From Methylovulum psychrotolerans (GTDB taxonomy: Bacteria > Pseudomonadota > Gammaproteobacteria > Methylococcales > Methylomonadaceae): DNA of 64,000 bases. The stretch is taken from the NCBI RefSeq assembly GCF_002923755.1, contig NZ_PGFZ01000002.1:233079-297078 (forward strand). The letters run 5' to 3'. A program made the translations under genes and the position numbers. Under the pieces are notes generated by a model, which worked only from the letters and a program-made list of their open reading frames with translations, did no database searches and had not been told where the DNA came from. This document shows positions 1-8,541 of the stretch, piece after piece (position 1 is the first letter of the stretch; every line of letters begins with the position of its first letter).

Positions 1-420
1 GCTATGTATTTTGCGGATGATGCGTTTGTGGTGACGAACCCTGAAGTGTCGTCGGTGCGTGACTCGGATCGTATGTTAGGTTTATTGTCCAGTAAATCGC
101 GTCGGGCGGAACGTAATGAAGAGCCGATTAAGGAATACTTATTGTTGTCGCGTTATGCGCCGGATCGGGTAAAATTGGGCGATATGCTGAGTGTCGACGA
201 TGTCCAGGACATTTTGTCCTTACATTTGCTCGGTGTCATCCCCGAATCGAAATCGGTGCTGACGGCCTCAAACTCCGGCGTACCGGTTATCCTTGACGAC
301 AAGAGTGACGCAGGGCAGGCTTATGCCGATATTGTGGCCCGTTATTTGGGAGAAGATAAACCCCATCGTTTTATTGATGAGAAAAAAGGCCTCTTAGCGA
401 AGCTTTTTGGAGGCAAATGA
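1..420 (+). CDS. minD: Septum-site determining protein MinD, C-terminal part
   Basis: Only the last 139 codons are in the window; the gene begins upstream. MinD is the membrane-bound ATPase that recruits MinC and, together with MinE, oscillates between the poles so that FtsZ rings form only at mid-cell. The visible part has the family's VVTNPEVSSVRDSDR stretch and ends in the amphipathic membrane-targeting helix KGLLAKLFGGK. Its TGA overlaps an ATG of minE, so the two are translationally coupled. Identity is clear from these motifs and from the minE neighbour. Confidence 0.96.
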   Translation, partial: AMYFADDAFVVTNPEVSSVRDSDRMLGLLSSKSRRAERNEEPIKEYLLLSRYAPDRVKLGDMLSVDDVQDILSLHLLGVIPESKSVLTASNSGVPVILDDKSDAGQAYADIVARYLGEDKPHRFIDEKKGLLAKLFGGK

Positions 421-686
421 TGAGTTTACTTGACTATTTTAGAATCACTAAAACCAGTTCGGCATCGCTGGCTAAAGAACGCTTGCAAATTCTTGTGGCT
501 CATGAGCGTTCTTCGCGCCATCAGCCCTCTTATCTTCCTCAGTTACAAAAGGAATTGCTGGAAGTGATCAAAAAATATGTCAATGTCGATCAGGAAGCTA
601 TTTCTTTTAATTTCGAGCAAGATGAAGATCAGGAAACGCTGGAATTGAATATTGTGCTGCCGGATCATCCGACAAAAAATGTTTAA
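420..686 (+). CDS. minE: Cell division topological specificity factor MinE
   Basis: MinE stimulates MinD ATPase at the membrane and drives the Min oscillation. The 88-residue product has the usual family length. It has the N-terminal anti-MinCD helix region (LAKERLQILVAHER) and the C-terminal topological-specificity domain with LPQLQKELLEVIKKYV. Two ATG codons lie in tandem at 417 and 420. The Shine-Dalgarno GGAGG at 409-413 is 6 nt before the second and only 3 nt before the first, so 420 is preferred. The start overlaps the minD stop. Confidence 0.96.
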   Translation: MSLLDYFRITKTSSASLAKERLQILVAHERSSRHQPSYLPQLQKELLEVIKKYVNVDQEAISFNFEQDEDQETLELNIVLPDHPTKNV

Positions 687-715
687 CCTCTCTAACTACC
701 CTAAAGGTGATTGCT

Positions 716-913
716 ATGATTGATGTAATTGGTGAAGCGGCAGGTGTGGTATGGCAATATCTCAATGATAACGGGCCGACCAGTGTGTCAAAAATCAGCA
801 CAGAAACGGGCATCAATAAAAATGATATCCAACGTGCGATTGGCTGGCTGTCGAAAGAAGATAAGCTGGTTTTTGAAATGAAAGGCCGGACTGAAACTTT
901 GGCGTTGAAATAA
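716..913 (+). CDS. Small winged-helix protein (DUF2582 family)
   Basis: A 65-residue protein made almost entirely of a winged helix-turn-helix fold: a GEAAGVVWQYL helix, then SVSKISTETGINKNDIQRAIGWL, then a short beta wing ending LALK. It resembles the DUF2582 family of small wHTH proteins, whose role is not established. AAGGTGA at 704-710 is 5 nt from the ATG at 716; an in-frame GTG at 707 overlaps this site and is less likely. It follows minE by about 30 bp and is closed by a strong terminator, so it is probably the last gene of the min transcript. DNA binding is inferred from fold only. Confidence 0.75.
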   Translation: MIDVIGEAAGVVWQYLNDNGPTSVSKISTETGINKNDIQRAIGWLSKEDKLVFEMKGRTETLALK

Positions 914-931
914 TCGGCAAGCTATTGCCTT

Positions 932-975
932 AAGCCCAAGATGGGTGCGCTTTGCACCTTTCTTGGGCTTTTTTG
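932..975 (+). terminator. Intrinsic terminator of the min transcript
   Basis: AAGCCCAAGA and TCTTGGGCTT form the outer stem and GGTGC/GCACC the inner stem. A run of six T follows on the plus strand. It lies directly after the winged-helix gene and before the convergent rapZ. Confidence 0.9.
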
Positions 976-1023
976 TATCTGGAGGATTGGCTAGGCTGGG
1001 TCTGTGGCTTCCTGAGTGGCCTT

Positions 1024-1890
1024 TTAGGCCCGGTTCAGCAATTCCCTGTGCCTGACGATAACATTGGAATAGGTGTTGTTAAACAAACTGATTAGGCTGT
1101 CGACCAGATACACCGAGCGGTGCTGGCCGCCTGTGCAGCCGATGGCTACCGTCAGGTAAGTGCGGCCTTCGGCCTCAAAACGCGGAATCCAGCGTGCCAG
1201 AAAGTCGGTGATGTCTTGGGCCAACTCGCTGGCTAAAGGCTGTTCTTGTAAAAAGCGGATGACTTCCTGGTCTTTGCCGGTCAGGCCGCGCAGTTCAGGA
1301 ATCCAATAAGGGTTAGGCAAGGCGCGGGCATCAAAGACAAAATCGGCATCTAGGGGCACACCGTGTTTAAAGCCGAAGGATTGGAACTGTAGGGAGATAT
1401 GCTTGATATTCCGTTCGCCGATTTGGTCTTTAATCAGTTCGCGTAATTGGTGGTAATGGGTGCGGCTGGTGTCGATAATGACACTGGCGTGGCGGGCAAT
1501 AGGGGTAAGCATGTCCCGCTCGATTTTCAGCGCTTCTTTTAAGGGGACGTTAACATTGGTCAGGGGGTGTTTGCGGCGGGTTTCGCTGTAGCGCTTGAGC
1601 AGGGTGGCTTCTTCCGCCTGCATAAAAATGACTTCACAATCGATGCCTTTGCTGTGGATTAGCCCCATGCTGTCGGAAAAGTTCGCCAAGCTCTCGGTTT
1701 GGTTCCTGGCATCAATGCCGATGGCGGTTTTGGCGTAGGTCTGGGTGTCAACCAGCATGACGTGGTTGATGAAATCTGCCAGTAAAGTGACTGGCAGATT
1801 GTCTATGCAGTAATAGCCACAATCTTCAAGGGTATCTAAGGCAATACTTTTGCCGGAACCGGATAGGCCGCTAACAATGAGTAGTTTCAT
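1024..1890 (-). CDS. rapZ: RNase adapter protein RapZ (nucleotide-binding)
   Basis: RapZ in enterobacteria binds GlmZ/GlmY sRNAs and presents GlmZ to RNase E, tuning glucosamine-6-phosphate synthase. This 288-residue protein has the P-loop GLSGSGKS at residues 8-15 and the C-terminal signature IGCTGGQHRSVYLVD near residue 250, both diagnostic of the YvcJ/RapZ family. It is the last gene of the kdsD-rapZ block. In E. coli ptsN lies between hpf and rapZ; here the 63-bp gap between those genes leaves no room for it. Whether GlmZ-like RNAs exist in this organism cannot be seen here. Confidence 0.95.
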   Translation of the reverse strand: MKLLIVSGLSGSGKSIALDTLEDCGYYCIDNLPVTLLADFINHVMLVDTQTYAKTAIGIDARNQTESLANFSDSMGLIHSKGIDCEVIFMQAEEATLLKRYSETRRKHPLTNVNVPLKEALKIERDMLTPIARHASVIIDTSRTHYHQLRELIKDQIGERNIKHISLQFQSFGFKHGVPLDADFVFDARALPNPYWIPELRGLTGKDQEVIRFLQEQPLASELAQDITDFLARWIPRFEAEGRTYLTVAIGCTGGQHRSVYLVDSLISLFNNTYSNVIVRHRELLNRA

Positions 1891-1953
1891 AAAATCAGGT
1901 GCAAGATGCTGTGAATGTAAGGAAGTTGTCCGCCACCATCTTGCACCGAAAGC

Positions 1954-2244
1954 TTACCGATGGTTATTAGTTTTTTCTTTGTGTTTGGTGATTTGGCGGT
2001 CGAGTTTGTCGACCATATTATCAATTGCCGAATACATGTCGTCCTGATGGTCTTCAGCAAATAACTTGGCCCCGCTCAATTGCAGAGTGGCTTCGGCTTT
2101 TTGCACCAGCTTTTCTACACTTAAAATAACATGCACATCAGTGACGTTGTCAAAATGACGCGCCAATTTGGCAAATTTTGCGTCAATATTGGCTCTTAGC
2201 GCTTCTGTTATTTCAAGATGATGACCTGTTATTATAACTTGCAT
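1954..2244 (-). CDS. hpf: Ribosome hibernation promoting factor, short form
   Basis: A 96-residue S30AE/YfiA-family protein with the MQVIITGHHLEITEALR start and the basic DRQITKHKEKT tail. Short HPF binds the 30S decoding centre in stationary phase and helps form 100S dimers. It lacks the C-terminal dimerisation domain of long HPF, as usual in gammaproteobacteria. It sits 67 bp after rpoN in the same direction, which is the conserved order. The gap to rapZ downstream contains no ptsN. Confidence 0.95.
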   Translation of the reverse strand: MQVIITGHHLEITEALRANIDAKFAKLARHFDNVTDVHVILSVEKLVQKAEATLQLSGAKLFAEDHQDDMYSAIDNMVDKLDRQITKHKEKTNNHR

Positions 2245-2311
2245 GGTAAAACTCCTTTATGAATTGATGGTTTTAAGCCTGAGGGCGGATTTTTTCTTTA
2301 ATATGGTGGAG

Positions 2312-3763
2312 TTATAGAATCCGTTTTCTCTGGCTTGATGATGCGATAAACATCGCTTCACGATACTTGGCAATTGTCCTTCTTGCGACATGGATGCCTT
2401 TTTCGTTTAAAAAATCGGCAATTTTACTATCACTTAGCGGTTTGGCTGGATCTTCATTGCTGATTAATTCTTTAATAATCGCCCGGATGGCGGTGGATGA
2501 GCATTCGCCGCCACCGTCGGTCGAAACGTGGCTGGAAAAAAAGTGTTTAAATTCAAAAATGCCGTTCGGGGTGTGCATGTATTTTTGCGTGGTCACCCGT
2601 GAGATGGTTGATTCGTGCAATTCCAGTTCTTCGGCAATGTCACGCAGCACCATCGGGCGCATGGCGACCGAGCCATGTTCTAAGAAGGCGGTCTGTTTTT
2701 CGATGATCGAACGGGCGACGCGCAATAGGGTGTCGTTACGGCTGTGCAGGCTTTTGATAAACCATCTGGCTTCTTGCAGATGGTCTTTCATACAGGCATT
2801 GTCTTTGCTGTTGTCGGCGCGTTTGATCATCGCCGAATAGAACGGGTTAATCCGTAGCTTCGGGGCGATTTCAGGGTTGAGGTTGACCTGCCAGACCCCG
2901 TTTTGCTTGACGACATAGACATCGGGAATGACGTATTCGGAATCATGTTCTTGGATGCGTGAACCGGGTTTAGGCTCCAAAGTTCTGATTAGGGCGACCA
3001 CTAAGTCCAGTTGCCGTTCCGTCAGCCCCAGTTTGCGCATGAGCTTGGTTTGCTCGTGGGTCGCCAGCAAATCCAAATACTGCGACACGATGACCAAAGC
3101 TTCGGCGCGGTAGGGGGTGGATTCGGGCAGTTGCAACAGTTGCAGGCGTAGACAGTCGCTTAAGTCCAGCGCGGCCACGCCGGCCGGGTCGAAGTTTTGG
3201 ATGCGGTGCAGGACGGCGGTGACTTCTTCGACATCGAGGTCGTCTAATTGCGATTGCAGGCCTTGGAAAATTTCTTCGGGGTTGCTGGTCAGGTAGCCGT
3301 CTTCGTTGATGGAGTCAATGATGGCGATGGCGATGGCATGGTCGCGCTCGGAAAAGCGGGTCAGTTCCATTTGCCATAACAGATGGTCGAGCAGGGTCGC
3401 GCTGTTGCTGCGTTGGGTCTCAAACTCCACCTGTTCGTTGTTGTGGCTGCCAGACTCCATCACCGTGTCGTAAATGTCTTCCCATGAGGAATCTACCGGC
3501 AACTCGTCAGGAATGTCGGTTTGCGACCCTTCGCTGGTTTGGGTGTCGGATTGCTCGGTTTTTTTCTCAGTCGGCAACTCACTGGCCGCACCGGTGTTAT
3601 TGTTGTCGTCGTCGCTGATCTCCAGCATCATGTTGGATTCAAGCGCTTGCTGGATTTCCTGCTGCAAATCCAAGGTTGACATCTGCAACAACTTAATCGC
3701 CTGCTGCAATTGCGGCGTCATAGTCAGTTGCAGGCCTTGCCTGAGATGTAAGGATTGTTTCAT
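2312..3763 (-). CDS. rpoN: RNA polymerase sigma-54 factor RpoN
   Basis: Sigma-54 directs RNA polymerase to -24/-12 promoters and needs an AAA+ activator to melt DNA. The 483-residue product has the glutamine-rich activator-interacting region I (residues 1-45, LRQGLQLTMTPQLQQAIKLLQ), an acidic region II, the core-binding and HTH regions, and the RpoN box ARRTIAKYRE at 460-469, which contacts the -24 element. It lies between lptB and hpf. A matching -24/-12 promoter occurs in this window upstream of nirB, and two sigma-54-type regulators (ntrX and the gene at 45950) are also here. Confidence 0.97.
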   Translation of the reverse strand: MKQSLHLRQGLQLTMTPQLQQAIKLLQMSTLDLQQEIQQALESNMMLEISDDDNNNTGAASELPTEKKTEQSDTQTSEGSQTDIPDELPVDSSWEDIYDTVMESGSHNNEQVEFETQRSNSATLLDHLLWQMELTRFSERDHAIAIAIIDSINEDGYLTSNPEEIFQGLQSQLDDLDVEEVTAVLHRIQNFDPAGVAALDLSDCLRLQLLQLPESTPYRAEALVIVSQYLDLLATHEQTKLMRKLGLTERQLDLVVALIRTLEPKPGSRIQEHDSEYVIPDVYVVKQNGVWQVNLNPEIAPKLRINPFYSAMIKRADNSKDNACMKDHLQEARWFIKSLHSRNDTLLRVARSIIEKQTAFLEHGSVAMRPMVLRDIAEELELHESTISRVTTQKYMHTPNGIFEFKHFFSSHVSTDGGGECSSTAIRAIIKELISNEDPAKPLSDSKIADFLNEKGIHVARRTIAKYREAMFIASSSQRKRIL

Positions 3764-3782
3764 TGCTGTTTAATACTGTGGC

Positions 3783-4508
3783 TTAAAGACTAAAATTTTG
3801 ACCCAAATAAACCTTGCGCACTTCTTCATTGGCAACAATAGCCGCCGCGCCCCCTTCGGCGATGACCCGCCCCTCGTTGAGGATGTACGCCCGATCACAA
3901 ATGCCTAACGTTTCCCGCACATTATGCTCGGTAATCAGAACGCCAATGCCGCGTTCTTTCAAATGGACAATGATTTTTTTTATATCATCCACCGAAATAG
4001 GGTCAACACCCGCAAAAGGCTCATCCAATAAGATGAATTGTGGCTGGGTCGCCAAGGCGCGGGCAATTTCCACCCGCCGCCGCTCGCCGCCGGACAAGCT
4101 CAAGGCTTGTTGGTCGCGTAAATGCAGGATGTTAAATTCCTGCAATAAATCATCAATCACCAGTTCTGTTTGGCTGGCGCTTAAATCGCCACGGATCTGT
4201 AAAACGGCGCGTAAATTATCGGCGACGCTTAGTTTACGGAATACCGATGGCTCCTGAGGCAAATAGCCGACACCTAAACGCGCCCGACGGTGCATAGGGT
4301 AATCGGTAATGACTTTATCGCCTAGGCGGATGGTTCCGGCATCGGCTTTAATCAGGCCGACTAGCATATAGAAACTGGTGGTTTTGCCCGCCCCATTGGG
4401 GCCTAATAAGCCCACCACTTCGCCTGTATGGATCACCAAGGACACACCATTGACGACTTGACGTTTATGGTAGGCTTTAAACAGATTATCGGCTACTAAT
4501 GTTGCCAT
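3783..4508 (-). CDS. lptB: LPS export ABC transporter ATP-binding protein LptB
   Basis: LptB is the cytoplasmic ATPase of the LptB2FGC complex that extracts LPS from the inner membrane and pushes it along the LptA bridge. The 241-residue protein has Walker A GPNGAGKT (36-43), the Q-loop in YLPQEPSVF, the signature [16 protein letters not shown], Walker [14 protein letters not shown] and the H-loop ITEHNVRET. It follows lptA by 3 bp, and rpoN comes 19 bp later, a conserved gammaproteobacterial order. Confidence 0.97.
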   Translation of the reverse strand: MATLVADNLFKAYHKRQVVNGVSLVIHTGEVVGLLGPNGAGKTTSFYMLVGLIKADAGTIRLGDKVITDYPMHRRARLGVGYLPQEPSVFRKLSVADNLRAVLQIRGDLSASQTELVIDDLLQEFNILHLRDQQALSLSGGERRRVEIARALATQPQFILLDEPFAGVDPISVDDIKKIIVHLKERGIGVLITEHNVRETLGICDRAYILNEGRVIAEGGAAAIVANEEVRKVYLGQNFSL

Positions 4509-4511
4509 AAT

Positions 4512-5084
4512 TTAAGGCTTGTCTGTGGGGGGCGGGTTAGTTTCTGTTTCGGGCTTGTCCGATTCCGGCTTATCTTTAGGTTTAGGCTTTAATATAACAT
4601 GGACACGTTTGGTATCGGATGATTTTTCACCTGCTTTTACCAGTGAGCTTTTAATATCGTATTCTATCAAGTTACTGGCGTAAGTGGCATTGCCATTGAC
4701 GACGACCGCTTGGTTTTGTAAGACCAGCAGGTTTTTCTTCGGATAATATTCGCCAATCATGGCGTTGCCAAGAATATCTTCACCGCCGGCGGAAGGGGTT
4801 TGCTTAAATTTGGCGGGGTTGCCGGTAAACACCAGCTTGTCAATTTCGCCATTTTTTTGATAGGCGACCAATTTGTCGGAATTGACGCGGATGCTGCCTT
4901 GGACGGATATCACATTGCCTGTATAGGTGCTGGTTTTGCTGGCCTCGTCGTAAGTGGCGGTGTTGGAGTCAATGGCGATGGGCTGGGCGGCATCGCTCTC
5001 CAAGGCCGCAGCAGTAGGCAGGTAGTGGCAGGCCAACAACAAGATAGCGCGGAAAAAAAAGCGTTGTTTATGGTTTGGTTTCAT
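4512..5084 (-). CDS. lptA: LPS transport periplasmic protein LptA
   Basis: LptA forms the periplasmic beta-jellyroll bridge that carries LPS from LptC to LptD. From the start at 5084 the product is 190 residues: a signal peptide (KPNHKQRFFFRAILLLACH, cleaved near AAALES), then the OstA-like domain with PIAIDSNTATYDEASKTSTY and GEYYPKKNLLVLQNQA. The C-terminal 25-30 residues are Pro/Lys/Glu-rich and probably disordered. An in-frame ATG at 5114 would put ten extra residues before the signal peptide; the ATG at 5084 with GGGA just upstream fits better. It overlaps the end of lptC by 17 bp. Confidence 0.93.
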   Translation of the reverse strand: MKPNHKQRFFFRAILLLACHYLPTAAALESDAAQPIAIDSNTATYDEASKTSTYTGNVISVQGSIRVNSDKLVAYQKNGEIDKLVFTGNPAKFKQTPSAGGEDILGNAMIGEYYPKKNLLVLQNQAVVVNGNATYASNLIEYDIKSSLVKAGEKSSDTKRVHVILKPKPKDKPESDKPETETNPPPTDKP

Positions 5085-5640
5085 ATTTCCCTTGCACATG
5101 GGCCAGTAATTCAATATGAATCGGCTGCTTAAAAACCAATTTCATGCCAGTCCCTGAGGTGGTATGGGGCAAGCTTTGCAACACTGCGTGGTCGGCAGTT
5201 TCTGCGTAATGAATGTCTGGCTTAACTTTAAGATTAGAAGTGATAATTTTTAAGGCCTTATTATTGCCATAAGCCTCACGGCTAATGGTCGCCCGTCCTT
5301 CCAGAATAACCTCTTTGCCATCCGCCGAGACCAATCCTGCTTCAGCTTGGATAAGCCACGGCGGCTGGTCGGGCTGTTGGAAGGTCAGCAACGGCTGTTG
5401 CAGATGGGTGGTCTTGTCGTCGCTGTAATGGCTTATATGGGCTGCTGATAAGTGGTTGTCGGGGTTGCCGTCAGCAGACATTGTCCATTTCTGGTAACCG
5501 CTACTGAAAAAGTTAGGGCTGTGGGGCGGCGACAAACGGTTGCCGGTATCTTCGACCTCGATCAGATTAGCTAATAGCCAACTGGCCAGTGCAGCAAATA
5601 CCAGATAGAAATAGCCAGATTGCTCTTTCAATGTGTTCAT
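5068..5640 (-). CDS. lptC: LPS export system protein LptC
   Basis: LptC is the bitopic inner-membrane partner that receives LPS from LptB2FG and hands it to LptA. The 190-residue protein has one N-terminal transmembrane helix (about residues 9-26, YFYLVFAALASWLLANLIEV) and a periplasmic LptA-like domain with WLIQAEAGLVSADGKEVILEG. It follows kdsC by 15 bp and overlaps lptA. The sequence is poorly conserved, as LptC usually is, so gene order contributes much to the call. Confidence 0.9.
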   Translation of the reverse strand: MNTLKEQSGYFYLVFAALASWLLANLIEVEDTGNRLSPPHSPNFFSSGYQKWTMSADGNPDNHLSAAHISHYSDDKTTHLQQPLLTFQQPDQPPWLIQAEAGLVSADGKEVILEGRATISREAYGNNKALKIITSNLKVKPDIHYAETADHAVLQSLPHTTSGTGMKLVFKQPIHIELLAHVQGKYETKP

Positions 5641-5655
5641 GACGGGCGGGGCACT

Positions 5656-6180
5656 TTAGGTCAGATAAGTGTCAACAATGGCATCATAATGCCCTTGCGC
5701 TTGCATGATCAGGTCGCACACTTCGCGTACCGCCCCGCACCCGCCACATCGGCTGGTATGCCAGTGCGCCAGGTCTTTGACGGTCGCCACGGCATCGTGG
5801 ACGGCCACTGCCAAGCCCACTTGCGACATAATGGGCAAATCTAATAAATCATCGCCGACATAAGCGACTTGTTCGGGCGTTAACGCCAGTTTTGCCAACA
5901 GTTCGGCAAAGGCGGCGCGTTTGTCTTCGTGTCCTTGATAGACATGGCTAATGCCCAAAGCGTTCATACGCAGGCTGACAATCGGCGAGGAACGTCCTGA
6001 AATAACCGCCACTTCCACGCCGGTGCGGCGCAACAGCTTAATGCCGTGGCCGTCTTGGGCATGAAAGCTTTTGTATTCATTACCCTGCTGGTCAAAGAAC
6101 AGTTTACCGTCGGTCAAGACCCCGTCAACATCAAGAATCAGCAGCCTGATGGCTGCTGCTTTGGTAACGGCCTGTTCCAT
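5656..6180 (-). CDS. kdsC: 3-deoxy-D-manno-octulosonate 8-phosphate phosphatase KdsC
   Basis: KdsC removes phosphate from KDO-8-P to give KDO for the LPS inner core. It is a HAD-family, subclass C0 enzyme without a cap domain. Motif I is LDVDGVLTDG with nucleophile D17 and D19, motif II is in AVISGRSS, and motif III/IV is in YVGDDLLDLPIM. The start at 6180 shares its A with the kdsD stop (TGATG), giving tight coupling; a longer in-frame ORF to 6234 would add 18 unconserved residues. 174 residues is typical. Confidence 0.95.
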   Translation of the reverse strand: MEQAVTKAAAIRLLILDVDGVLTDGKLFFDQQGNEYKSFHAQDGHGIKLLRRTGVEVAVISGRSSPIVSLRMNALGISHVYQGHEDKRAAFAELLAKLALTPEQVAYVGDDLLDLPIMSQVGLAVAVHDAVATVKDLAHWHTSRCGGCGAVREVCDLIMQAQGHYDAIVDTYLT

Positions 6181-7157
6181 CAGACGATACCCGCTTGTAT
6201 CAAGTCGTGCATATTTAAGGCGCCAATGGCGCATTGCTGCCCGTCTACGACAATCAAGGCGTTAATTTTTTTCTGCTCCATAATTTGCATGGCTTCGGCG
6301 GCCAAGACATCGGCGGTGATAGTCGCGCAATGCGGGGTCATCACTTCTGTGATCGACGTGCTGTTGATGTCCAAGTTTTTACCCAGCATCCGCCGCAAAT
6401 CACCGTCGGTAAAAATCCCAATAACCCGGTTATTGGCTTCGACGACGGCGGTCATCCCCAGTTGCTTTTCGGTCATTTCCAATAGGGCATGGCTAATTAA
6501 CGCCGATTCGGGTACGGACGGCATGGCGACACCGACGTGCATAATATCTCTGACCCGCAGCAAAAGGCGTTTGCCTAAGCTACCGCCCGGATGCGCCAAG
6601 GCGAAGTCGTCACGGGTAAAGCCGCGTGCTTCCAGTAACGATACCGCCAGCGCGTCGCCCATGACTAAAGCGGCAGTGCTGCTGGAAGTGGGGGCTAAGC
6701 CTAAAGGGCAAGCTTCTTGCTTGACTGCGACATTCAAGTAGGTGGTCGCGCATTTGGCTAAAGTTGAATTGGGGTTGCCGGTAATCGCCACTAGCGGTAC
6801 GCCGAGCCGTTTGATGATCGGCAGGATAGTCAGCACTTCCTCGGTTTCGCCCGAATTGGATAAAGCCACCACAACATCATCTTTCGTGATCATGCCCAAA
6901 TCACCATGGCTGGCTTCGCCCGGATGGACAAAAAAAGCCGGTGTGCCGGTACTGGCAAGCGTTGCGGCGATTTTGCTGGCAATATGCCCCGATTTGCCCA
7001 TACCAATCACGACTACCCGTCCTGTGCAAGCAAACAACAGTTTACAGGCCATAACAAAGTTTTCGTTGATTTGCACTTCCAAGTCGGCAATGGCTTGTGC
7101 CTCTACTTGAATAACGGCTTTGCCTAGCTCACAGAGTTTGTAATCGTTTAATTTCAT
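6180..7157 (-). CDS. kdsD: D-arabinose 5-phosphate isomerase KdsD
   Basis: KdsD converts ribulose-5-P to arabinose-5-P, the first committed step to KDO. The 325-residue protein has an N-terminal SIS sugar-isomerase domain (VVVIGMGKSGHIASKIAATL, then ALSNSGETEEVL) and two C-terminal CBS domains (from about residue 205; IGIFTDGDLRR and INALIVVDGQQ). It leads the kdsD-kdsC-lptC-lptA-lptB-rpoN block, and its promoter should lie in the divergent gap shared with mlaF. Confidence 0.96.
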   Translation of the reverse strand: MKLNDYKLCELGKAVIQVEAQAIADLEVQINENFVMACKLLFACTGRVVVIGMGKSGHIASKIAATLASTGTPAFFVHPGEASHGDLGMITKDDVVVALSNSGETEEVLTILPIIKRLGVPLVAITGNPNSTLAKCATTYLNVAVKQEACPLGLAPTSSSTAALVMGDALAVSLLEARGFTRDDFALAHPGGSLGKRLLLRVRDIMHVGVAMPSVPESALISHALLEMTEKQLGMTAVVEANNRVIGIFTDGDLRRMLGKNLDINSTSITEVMTPHCATITADVLAAEAMQIMEQKKINALIVVDGQQCAIGALNMHDLIQAGIV

Positions 7158-7490
7158 TTTCTGCCTCCCAGCGTGTGCATTAATGTGATGATGACAAAAA
7201 ACTCCATAAAAAAACAGTTTGATGGATAGTTGTTAAAGCCTCTGGCGGCTTTTTTTAAGCCTTATGGCGATAAGTCTGCGTCAAAATAGTGCTATTATGC
7301 CATGCTTATATTTTTCGTGCTGCATGAGAAACTAATAATCTTATTTTAGCCCCATAGCACGGGTGTAAAAACCATTGCAGAACAAGGTTTTTGCGTATTT
7401 TCCCCCAAGTGTGTTTTATAAATTGACTTCATAAAGCATAGTCAGACAAAATAACACCTTTAAAATTCCCTAGAGCAGTCTTTAAGCAAT
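7158..7490. promoter_or_regulatory. Divergent kdsD/mlaF intergenic region
   Basis: This 333-bp AT-rich stretch separates the divergent kdsD and mlaF genes and must hold both promoters. I see no ORF. A short hairpin (AAGCC/GGCTT followed by T7) lies near 7235-7258 on the plus strand but has no upstream plus-strand gene to terminate, so its role is unclear. I cannot assign -35/-10 boxes with confidence. Confidence 0.45.
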
Positions 7491-8315
7491 ATGGCTAACA
7501 GCGATTATTCCGAAAACAGCTTGGTTTGCGTCCGGCATTTGTCATTTTTACGCGGTGATAAAAAAATCTTTGATGACATTTCTCTGGATTTCCAGCGCGG
7601 TAAGGTAACGGCCATTATGGGGCCTAGCGGCACGGGTAAAACGACCTTGCTAAAGCTGATAGGAGGGCAATTGTGTCCGGCTCAAGGGTCAATAACGGTG
7701 GCGGGCGAAAACGTTCACCAGTTGCGCCGTAAAGAGCTTTATGCATTGCGTAAGCGCATGGGTATGTTGTTCCAAAGTGGTGCGTTATTGACCGATATGA
7801 CGGTTTACGATAATGTGGCTTTTCCGTTACGCGAACATACCCGCTTGCCGGAGTCGATGATCCGCACCCTGGTGCTGATGAAGCTGCAAGCGGTGGGCTT
7901 GCGCGGGGCCCGCCACTTGATGCCTAATGAACTCTCCGGGGGGATGGCGCGTCGCGTCGCCTTAGCTAGGGCAATTGCCTTAGATCCGATGATGATACTG
8001 TATGACGAGCCTTTTACTGGGCAAGACCCGATTGCTATGGGGGTTTTGGTGCATTTGATTAAAGCCTTGAATACCGCCTTAGGGCTGACCAGCATTATTG
8101 TCTCGCACGATGTGGCTGAGACCGCACAAATTGCCGATTACATTTATGTGATTTCCGAGGGCAAAGTTGTTGATCAGGGCAGTCCTGCCGAGATCCGGCA
8201 ATCGTCCTCGGAATGGACGCAGCAGTTTATGGCCGGGGCTGCTGACGGACCGGTGCATTTTCATTATCCGGCGGCGGATTATGTCGAGGATTTGCTGGCA
8301 ATGGGCGGGCATTAG
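7491..8315 (+). CDS. mlaF: Phospholipid-transport ABC ATPase MlaF
   Basis: MlaF is the ATPase of the MlaFEDB complex that moves phospholipid between the outer and inner membrane. The 274-residue product has Walker A GPSGTGKT (44-51), signature ELSGGMARRVALARA, Walker B MILYDEPFTGQDPI and H-loop VSHDVAET. The FTGQDP motif and position next to kdsD are typical of MlaF/YrbF. The permease mlaE and the genes mlaD, mlaC and mlaB normally follow at once; here the next gene is argA. It is either an orphan whose partners are elsewhere, or a fragment of a rearranged operon. Confidence 0.9.
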   Translation: MANSDYSENSLVCVRHLSFLRGDKKIFDDISLDFQRGKVTAIMGPSGTGKTTLLKLIGGQLCPAQGSITVAGENVHQLRRKELYALRKRMGMLFQSGALLTDMTVYDNVAFPLREHTRLPESMIRTLVLMKLQAVGLRGARHLMPNELSGGMARRVALARAIALDPMMILYDEPFTGQDPIAMGVLVHLIKALNTALGLTSIIVSHDVAETAQIADYIYVISEGKVVDQGSPAEIRQSSSEWTQQFMAGAADGPVHFHYPAADYVEDLLAMGGH

Positions 8316-8486
8316 GCCGGAAGGGCGGCGGCGTAAGTTGAGCTGTTTTTTAAGGTGAGGGTCTGGCGTTGCCGGATTCTTCTTTAGCAGGTGGGTAGTT
8401 GCCTGAGATCAACGTTGCCCCGAATTTACCCCATAGCCACTTTTGCTAACAAAACAAACCCTGTAGGCCTTAAGCCGTTACCCCAG

Positions 8487-8539
8487 CCGCTAGCCCTCAG
8501 CTTTTAGCTAACCAGCCCTTAATATAAACCGCTAGCCCT
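8487..8539 (+). repeat. 11-bp direct repeat pair before argA
   Basis: CCGCTAGCCCT occurs at 8487-8497 and again at 8529-8539, 42 bp apart. The second copy ends 2 bp before the argA start codon, where no Shine-Dalgarno sequence is seen. It does not resemble the ArgR box. It could be a small regulatory repeat or chance. The rest of the 226-bp gap holds no gene. Confidence 0.35.
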
Positions 8540-8541
8540 AC

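Noticed and set aside
8487..8539. ArgR operator before argA
   Set aside because: The repeat lacks the AT-rich ARG-box pattern, so only an unexplained direct repeat is claimed.
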